A DNA stretch of 25,792 nt from positions 1-25,792 of IMG/VR virus record IMGVR_UViG_3300027821_000025, one strand, 5' to 3'. The notes under the pieces were generated by a model. That model was not told the DNA's origin, searched no databases, and saw nothing but the letters and a program-made list of their open reading frames with translations. Positions within the stretch are counted from its first letter, which is position 1. Each line of letters starts with the position of its first letter. Made by a program: the position numbers and the translations under genes. Shown in pieces: positions 21,664-25,792 of the stretch. This stretch comes from a virus.

Positions 21664-22302
21664 TTATGCGTTGCCTGCCATCCACGCGGTGCCGTTCCAG
21701 TGCGCGTGCGTCGCGTCGCCCAGGATGACGTGCTGGCCCACCGTCCACGCGGTGGTCGGGGTCGCCGTGACGCCGGTGAGGCCCGCGAAGTTCGAGGGCA
21801 GCATCGCGCCGCTCGGCGAGAACGTGCCCGGCGTGCCGGCCGTCGCACCCGTCGCCGTCACCACCGGCACGAGATCGCCGCTCCCATCGAACGTGCCGAC
21901 CAGGCGCGTCTGACACCGGAGTTCGGCCGTGCCGGTGATGACGCCGGCCACCGTCGAGACAGGGCCGGTCCAGCTCAGGACGTTGCACGTGCCGTAGATG
22001 CCGATCATCCCGTCGTCATTGCCGAGCGGGCCGTACTGATACGGCAGCCCGGTCTTGCCCTCGACGCTGGAGAAGAACATCTCGGCTTCCGGCGTCCACT
22101 TCGCCGACAGCGAGAGCGCGCGCGTGTGGAAGCCGGCGATGATTTCCTTCGTCGGGTTCGCCACGCCAGGCTGGAACGTGGTGCCGTCGAGTTCGTCCGT
22201 CTGACTCGACGGCGTGACGCCATCGAGGTAGTGGCTGATGTCGCGCATCGTGCCGCTACCGTCGTCCAAGTTGATAAACGACCGAATCCCTGCATACGCC
22301 AT
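21664..22302 (-). CDS. Major tail (tube) protein
   Basis: A 212-residue protein. The first 140 residues show the tail tube pattern: INLDDGSGTMRDISHYLDGV, SQTDELDGTTFQPGVAN, IAGFHTRALSLSAKWTPEAE, and strands to CQTRLVGTFDG. The last 70 residues are a Thr/Gly-rich surface domain ending TTAWTVGQHVILGDATHAHW, a common C-terminal decoration on phage tail proteins, probably facing outward. It lies before the chaperone pair. The ATG at 22302 begins after a run that is a shadow of the small upstream gene. Confidence 0.85.
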   Translation of the reverse strand: MAYAGIRSFINLDDGSGTMRDISHYLDGVTPSSQTDELDGTTFQPGVANPTKEIIAGFHTRALSLSAKWTPEAEMFFSSVEGKTGLPYQYGPLGNDDGMIGIYGTCNVLSWTGPVSTVAGVITGTAELRCQTRLVGTFDGSGDLVPVVTATGATAGTPGTFSPSGAMLPSNFAGLTGVTATPTTAWTVGQHVILGDATHAHWNGTAWMAGNA

Positions 22303-22312
22303 AGCGATCTCC

Positions 22313-22624
22313 CTACGAGCGGAACGATCGGGCAGCCACAGGGGCGGGCCGAGTCGACGGTGTCGTGTGTGGCGCCGGCACGGGCGCTTGCGGGGCCGTG
22401 CTGAGCGTCGTGTCCAACTGCGTGAGCAGGCCGCGCACCACGTAGACAACCCGGTGGTAGCCGCTCCTCCCCTTCGAGTCGTCGAGAAACAACTCACAGA
22501 GCTGCTTCACGTCGGCGGCGAGCGCCTCGCGCGGCGTCTGCTCGACCCACTTCTCAATCGTCGTCAAGCCCCCGCGCGTATGCCGAATCAGCTGCGCGAG
22601 CGCATGAACCGTCTGCTCGTGCAT
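22313..22624 (-). CDS. Hypothetical protein (103 aa), neck/tail region
   Basis: The start MHEQTVHALAQLIRHTRGGL is an ATG 2 bp after the upstream stop. The first 75 residues are helical (EQTPREALAADVKQLCELFL), then a Pro/Ala/Thr-rich tail. No recognised domain. It lies between the tail completion protein and the major tail protein, where many phages carry small accessory or regulatory genes. A helical-bundle adaptor is possible. Confidence 0.55.
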   Translation of the reverse strand: MHEQTVHALAQLIRHTRGGLTTIEKWVEQTPREALAADVKQLCELFLDDSKGRSGYHRVVYVVRGLLTQLDTTLSTAPQAPVPAPHTTPSTRPAPVAARSFRS

Positions 22625-22626
22625 CG

Positions 22627-22857
22627 CTACTCCACCGTCCCGAGCCGCTCCTGGCCGCACACCAGGCACATGACCTTCGCCGGGCCGCCCATCACGCTCG
22701 CGCTGACTTGCATCTCCCGCGGATGCGCGCACTCGGGTTCCTCACCCTCGACCTGTGGCGCCGCTCCCATCTGTGCGCCGAGCTCGTGTTCGACGGTGGC
22801 AATCAGACCGTCGATCATGAGCCGCAAGCCGTACAGCTGTTGCAGGAGCGGCGTCAC
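22627..22857 (-). CDS. Small zinc-ribbon-like protein (76 aa)
   Basis: A GTG start at 22857 overlaps the upstream stop (GTGA). The N-terminus MTPLLQQLYGLRLMIDGLIA is a helix. Then comes ECAHP and later VMCLVCGQERLG, so a Cys-His plus CxxC set could bind one zinc. The longer in-frame sequence upstream overlaps the preceding gene and was discarded. Function unknown; its place in the neck-to-tail operon suggests a minor structural or regulatory role. Confidence 0.55.
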   Translation of the reverse strand: MTPLLQQLYGLRLMIDGLIATVEHELGAQMGAAPQVEGEEPECAHPREMQVSASVMGGPAKVMCLVCGQERLGTVE

Positions 22858-23324
22858 CTGGGTTGCCCTACCTTGATGGTGAACATCACCGGGTAGTGGC
22901 GATAGACGACGCCCGCGAGCTTCTCTTGATAGCTGTCGACGACGACTTCGAGCAGGCACATGCCCTGGCTGTAATCCGCGACCGTCAGCGCCGTGCCGTG
23001 CAGCAGCGCGACGACGCGGTCCACCGTCGTGTAGTTCACGGCCACGTCGGGGCTGGTCGTGACCAGCTTCACCGGCGTCGTCAGCGTGCTGCCCCACTTG
23101 CGGCCGCTGCCCATCGTGGAGTCGTCCGCTTCGGTGAACGGCCCGATCGTGAGGAAGGGCATCTCGGCCCCGTCGGGCACCGAGCCTTCGCTGTAGATGG
23201 CCGGCCCGCCGCCCACGGAGGCCGGGGCGATCGCCAGGCCGGCCACGAGCGGCGCGTCATTCCGCAGGACGGCCCGCATGGCGGCGAGCACCCGCGGAAT
23301 GGCGAGCAGCGCGAGGACGATCAT
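22854..23324 (-). CDS. Tail completion/terminator protein (DUF3168-like)
   Basis: A 156-residue protein. The ATG at 23324 overlaps the upstream stop (ATGA). The sequence VLALLAIPRVLAAMRAVLRN, GGGPAIYSEGSVPDGAEMPF, LTIGPFTEADDSTMG, then VDRVVALLHG and a C-terminal strand pair (YRHYPVMFTIKVG) fits the tail terminator family, in which a subunit ring caps the tail and joins it to the head. Position directly before the tail tube gene agrees. Confidence 0.75.
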   Translation of the reverse strand: MIVLALLAIPRVLAAMRAVLRNDAPLVAGLAIAPASVGGGPAIYSEGSVPDGAEMPFLTIGPFTEADDSTMGSGRKWGSTLTTPVKLVTTSPDVAVNYTTVDRVVALLHGTALTVADYSQGMCLLEVVVDSYQEKLAGVVYRHYPVMFTIKVGQPR

Positions 23325-23740
23325 CGGCCCCCGAAGCCTCCCGCCCACTGGCCGAAGTTGCCGGGTTGCGGGACCGGGGGCACCGTGAGCGCGAAACTGT
23401 TCCTCGGGCCCGCCGAGCCCACACTGTTCGCCACGAGCCAGGGCGTCAACGCGCCGGACGGCGTGCCGGGGTCGAACGTCACCGCCGCACTGAACGACTC
23501 CGGCACGACCGCGGTGCCCCCCGCGCTTTGCCCGACCGTCGTGCCGCCGGCGTTCTTCATCACGATCTGGCACGCGCCTGGCGTGGTCGGGAAGCCGGTG
23601 CCCGTCACCGTCACGAACATCGGGCCCAGGCCGGTGCCCTGCGACGGCGAGACGCCCAGGACGGCCACCGCGAGCGGGTTCACCTCGTCGCGCGGCTCGG
23701 CTTGCTTCTCGTTTCGTTCCTCGTTTTGGTCATGGGTCAC
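23321..23740 (-). CDS. IPT/TIG Ig-like domain protein
   Basis: A 139-residue protein. The GTG start at 23740 overlaps the head closure stop (GTGA) with CAGGAG 8 bp upstream, giving MTHDQNEERNEKQ; a TTG at 23758 is less likely. After a charged N-terminus comes one IPT/TIG-like fold: VLGVSPSQGTGLGPMFVTVT, GTGFPTTPGACQIVMKNAGG, VPESFSAAVTFDPGTPSGAL and ending FALTVPPVP. Such Ig-like domains decorate phage virions and bind cell surfaces weakly. The gene stands where gp10-type proteins usually stand, between head closure and terminator. Confidence 0.68.
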   Translation of the reverse strand: MTHDQNEERNEKQAEPRDEVNPLAVAVLGVSPSQGTGLGPMFVTVTGTGFPTTPGACQIVMKNAGGTTVGQSAGGTAVVPESFSAAVTFDPGTPSGALTPWLVANSVGSAGPRNSFALTVPPVPQPGNFGQWAGGFGGR

Positions 23741-24111
23741 GAGACACGCTCCTGGCAATAGAGTTCCTGATAGCGATGGCCGAGGCCGCGATCGCGGATG
23801 TTGAGGATCTCGAGGTGCCGCTTCATCGTCTCGTCGTCAAACTCGATGAACATGGCGACCGTCAGCTCCTTGCGATACCAGCACGTCACGCGATGGTCGA
23901 TCCGGTTCGTGAGCTGCGCGTCCCCGAGCTGCTCGAGCAGCGGCCGTCCGAGAATCGGCTCGATCCCCGCGAACATCTGGCAGACCAGGACGGGGTCGCC
24001 CGGTACGAGGCCCCCGAGCTCCACGTCGATCGTTTGCGCGGGCCGATAGACGGTCACGTAGTACGTGAGGAGGGCGATGCGAACGTCGCCGGTGGGGTTG
24101 ATGCGTTCCAC
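23737..24111 (-). CDS. Head closure / head-tail joining protein
   Basis: A 124-residue protein. The pattern QTIDVELGGLVPGDPVLVCQ, then a central helix, RIDHRVTCWYRKELTVAMFI and HLEILNIRDRGLGHRYQELY plus CQE fits the SPP1 gp16/HK97 gp7 type stopper protein: conserved THxVxxRY-like, IxxIxD and LxxxCxE elements. It closes the connector below the portal and adaptor ring. One base separates it from the gp6-like gene. The gene order is as expected for HK97-like phages. Confidence 0.8.
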   Translation of the reverse strand: MERINPTGDVRIALLTYYVTVYRPAQTIDVELGGLVPGDPVLVCQMFAGIEPILGRPLLEQLGDAQLTNRIDHRVTCWYRKELTVAMFIEFDDETMKRHLEILNIRDRGLGHRYQELYCQERVS

Positions 24112-24112
24112 G

Positions 24113-24739
24113 TCACGCCACCCACATCAGGCGGTGCGGCGCGATGCAGTCCTCGAAGCCCTGCGGCGTTTCCGAAATCGCAGCGACCGCGCCCGTGATG
24201 GCGAGGTCCTTCCCGAGCGTCAGCATGTGGGCGACGAGCAAGCCGACCGCGTGAATCAGCGTCGGCGCTTCGGCCTTCAGCGCGTCCACGCTGGGCCAGC
24301 CCGCCACGACCGTCAGCTTCGCCCCGACCGTGCCGGCGGGCAGCAGCCAGTCGGTCGTCATCGGCATCATGCCCAGGACGGGCCGCGCCATCCCGATCGG
24401 CACCGGGAACGCGACCGGCGTCCACGCGTCGACGGTGAACGATTGCAGCGGCGTCGATTGCGGCGGCAACGGAATCGGCGCGGTCGGGTCGTAGGGGCAG
24501 AAGTAGATCTCGCGGGTCTGCGTGAGCAGCGCCAGGCCCGTCTCGCGCTCGACCAGGTTGCGGGCCGCCGCGATGTATTGCGCCATCAGCGCCTCGCGCG
24601 GGTCCGTCGTCGGCCAGTCCAGGCCGGCGCGCAGCTTCGCCTCGGCCGCCGTGATCGGTTCCTCAGTCGGAGGCACGGCCAGCAGCGAGTAGCACGCGAG
24701 CGGTTGCCGCCAGGGCGGCACGATCAGCGCGGTCGTCAT
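24113..24739 (-). CDS. Head-tail connector protein (gp6-like)
   Basis: A 208-residue protein. The ATG at 24739 overlaps the upstream stop (ATGA). PPTEEPITAAEAKLRAGLDW, MAQYIAAARNLVERETGLAL, LLTQTREIYF and the late helices APTLIHAVGLLVAHML match the HK97 gp6/phiE125 gp8 adaptor family, which forms the ring below the portal. It is somewhat longer than HK97 gp6 because of a Pro-rich beta insertion in the middle, a usual variation in the phiE125 gp8 group. Confidence 0.82.
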   Translation of the reverse strand: MTTALIVPPWRQPLACYSLLAVPPTEEPITAAEAKLRAGLDWPTTDPREALMAQYIAAARNLVERETGLALLTQTREIYFCPYDPTAPIPLPPQSTPLQSFTVDAWTPVAFPVPIGMARPVLGMMPMTTDWLLPAGTVGAKLTVVAGWPSVDALKAEAPTLIHAVGLLVAHMLTLGKDLAITGAVAAISETPQGFEDCIAPHRLMWVA

Positions 24740-25026
24740 TTCTTGCCCTTGTCGTGGACCTTGTAGCCGCCCGCCGGCGGCGGCACGCTGCGGCGGCGAT
24801 AGGTCTTCGTCGTCACCGGCGCGCTGACGACCGTCGTCGTCTGTTGCAGCGCCGCGACCGTGGCCTGGTCGAGCGCGAGCGGCCGCTGCAGCGGCATGAC
24901 GACCGGGGCCACCGGAGCCCCGGCCGTCAGTAGCGGTTGTACGGGCACGTAGTCCGGCGACGTGCACGTGGTGTGCGGCGCGTCGTCCACCGGACACGGC
25001 CCGGGGTCCCACCAGCGGTTGATCAC
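24736..25026 (-). CDS. Hypothetical small head protein (96 aa)
   Basis: The sequence begins MINRWWDPGPCPVDDAPHTT, with Cys residues at C11 and C21, and continues with a Val/Ala/Pro/Thr-rich middle and a basic tail (KTYRRRSVPPPAGGYKVHDK). It lies 13 bp after the capsid gene and overlaps the connector start. Position suggests a decoration, scaffold or neck protein, but there is no recognised motif. Confidence 0.6.
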   Translation of the reverse strand: MINRWWDPGPCPVDDAPHTTCTSPDYVPVQPLLTAGAPVAPVVMPLQRPLALDQATVAALQQTTTVVSAPVTTKTYRRRSVPPPAGGYKVHDKGKK

Positions 25027-25039
25027 TGACGAGTGACTC

Positions 25040-25792
25040 CTACGGGTAGACGGGCAGTCCGAGGCCCGTCACCTTCCCGAACGCGCCGGGACGGTAGACG
25101 GCCAGGGCGAGCCGTTCCTCGGCGCGAATCGCGACGAGGTTCTTGATGAAGAAGTCCTGATGCGAGTTCGAGGACTCCACACGGATGCCGCCGCGCCGGA
25201 ACACCTGCGCGGCCGTCTGGAACGCGCCCACGACCGCCGTGGCGATGGCGACGACGGGCGTCACCGCGACGGGCAAGCCCCACATCTGCGCGCTCTGGAT
25301 GGGCGCGAAGGGGCCGGCCGTCAGGTAGTTGCCCTGCGCCGTCTTCGTCAGCACGGTGTCGGCCCAATCCTTGGGATTGATGACGACGCCGTCGGGCATG
25401 AGGAACGCGCTCCCGTAGATCGCCATGATCTGCCGGAAGATGGCGTCGGCGTTGCTCTCGGCCGCGGCACGCGCCACCGCCGTTGCCAGCCCTGGCCGAT
25501 TGAGGATGCCGAGCAGGTTCGGCGCGATGCCGCTCCCGTTGACCAGCTGATCCTCCTCGACGAACTGCACGCCGACCCGCAGCCGCGCGTCGATGTAGGA
25601 CGCGATCGCCGCGACGTCTTCGAGCATCTCCTCCGTCACCGGCAGCCAGTGCGCGATCTTCCGCACGGCTTCCGTCACGGACGAGAACGCCAGCGCCGAC
25701 TCGGGCTTCGCGGTGCCTTCCAGCACGGGGGCCGCGGCGTTGGTGAACGCCGTTTCCACCATGTAGGTAATCGCGTTGCTGTTGGTCGTGCC
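25040..25792 (-). CDS. Major capsid protein, HK97 fold (5' end outside window)
   Basis: The C-terminal 250 residues are visible. The frame continues to the window edge, reading GTTNSNAITYMVETAFTNAA, the conserved stretch where the P domain follows the N-arm. It is followed by AHWLPVTEEMLEDVAAIASY, IDARLRVGVQFVEEDQLVNG, APNLLGILN, FLMPDGVVINPKDWADTVLT, WGLPVAVTPVVAIATAVVGA and VESSNSHQDFFIKNLVAIRA, all typical of HK97-family capsid proteins. The N-terminus, scaffold domain and any protease lie beyond the right edge. Confidence 0.93.
   Translation of the reverse strand, partial: GTTNSNAITYMVETAFTNAAAPVLEGTAKPESALAFSSVTEAVRKIAHWLPVTEEMLEDVAAIASYIDARLRVGVQFVEEDQLVNGSGIAPNLLGILNRPGLATAVARAAAESNADAIFRQIMAIYGSAFLMPDGVVINPKDWADTVLTKTAQGNYLTAGPFAPIQSAQMWGLPVAVTPVVAIATAVVGAFQTAAQVFRRGGIRVESSNSHQDFFIKNLVAIRAEERLALAVYRPGAFGKVTGLGLPVYP

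Noticed and set aside
1-25792. CRISPR array or diversity-generating retroelement
   Set aside because: No regular direct repeats with unique spacers and no reverse transcriptase gene; the repeats found are coding repeats or att/ori elements.

Overview
The window is about 25.8 kb of a GC-rich temperate siphophage genome with a dense, almost entirely leftward (minus-strand) gene layout and many 1-4 bp ATGA/GTGA/TAATG overlaps. An HK97-type capsid protein, a P27-type small terminase with a neighbouring HNH protein, a tail-chaperone pair with a frameshift signal, a 1209-residue tape measure protein and a tyrosine integrase together identify it. The host is unknown. It should have GC-rich DNA, strong Shine-Dalgarno use and a tRNA-Glu(UUC) gene with encoded CCA, because the phage carries the 3' half of such a gene as its attachment core.

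Right part (25792 down to 9341, all minus strand): structural operon in transcription order. It holds the major capsid protein (5' end beyond the window), a small head protein, the gp6-like connector, head closure protein, an IPT/TIG Ig-like protein, a DUF3168-like tail completion protein, two small proteins, the major tail protein, chaperone G and its frameshift extension T, an HK97 gp10-like protein, the tape measure, a LamG-like tail protein, a 960-residue tail hub/tip protein, a surface protein, a two-helix membrane protein, a DNRLRE-like protein, a repeat-rich fibre and three small distal genes.

Middle (about 7.5-9.33 kb): the only convincing plus-strand gene is the integrase (8142-9329). 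Upstream of it lies an attP-like region: a tRNA-Glu 3' half (about 7900-7946) flanked by seven copies of a 9-bp motif (TGGTCCCCA), three to the left and four to the right.

Left part (7457 down to 61, minus strand): the early operon. It starts with an XRE plus excisionase-like DNA-binding protein and a winged-helix replication-initiator-like gene with iteron-like repeats and a large hairpin inside its coding sequence. Then come small genes, a zinc-finger coiled-coil protein, tiny membrane proteins, a DUF1064-like nuclease, a Pro/Gly repeat protein, a lipoprotein, a membrane protein, HNH, small terminase, a ParB-like protein and a methyltransferase-fold protein.

The att core lies between phage gene blocks with no host DNA, so this is an unintegrated (circular, packaged or concatemeric) form, not a prophage. 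Large terminase, portal and protease are missing. They fit exactly between the left edge (downstream of the terminase operon) and the right edge (upstream of the capsid gene), which implies a circular map whose remainder lies outside the window. No endolysin was recognised.
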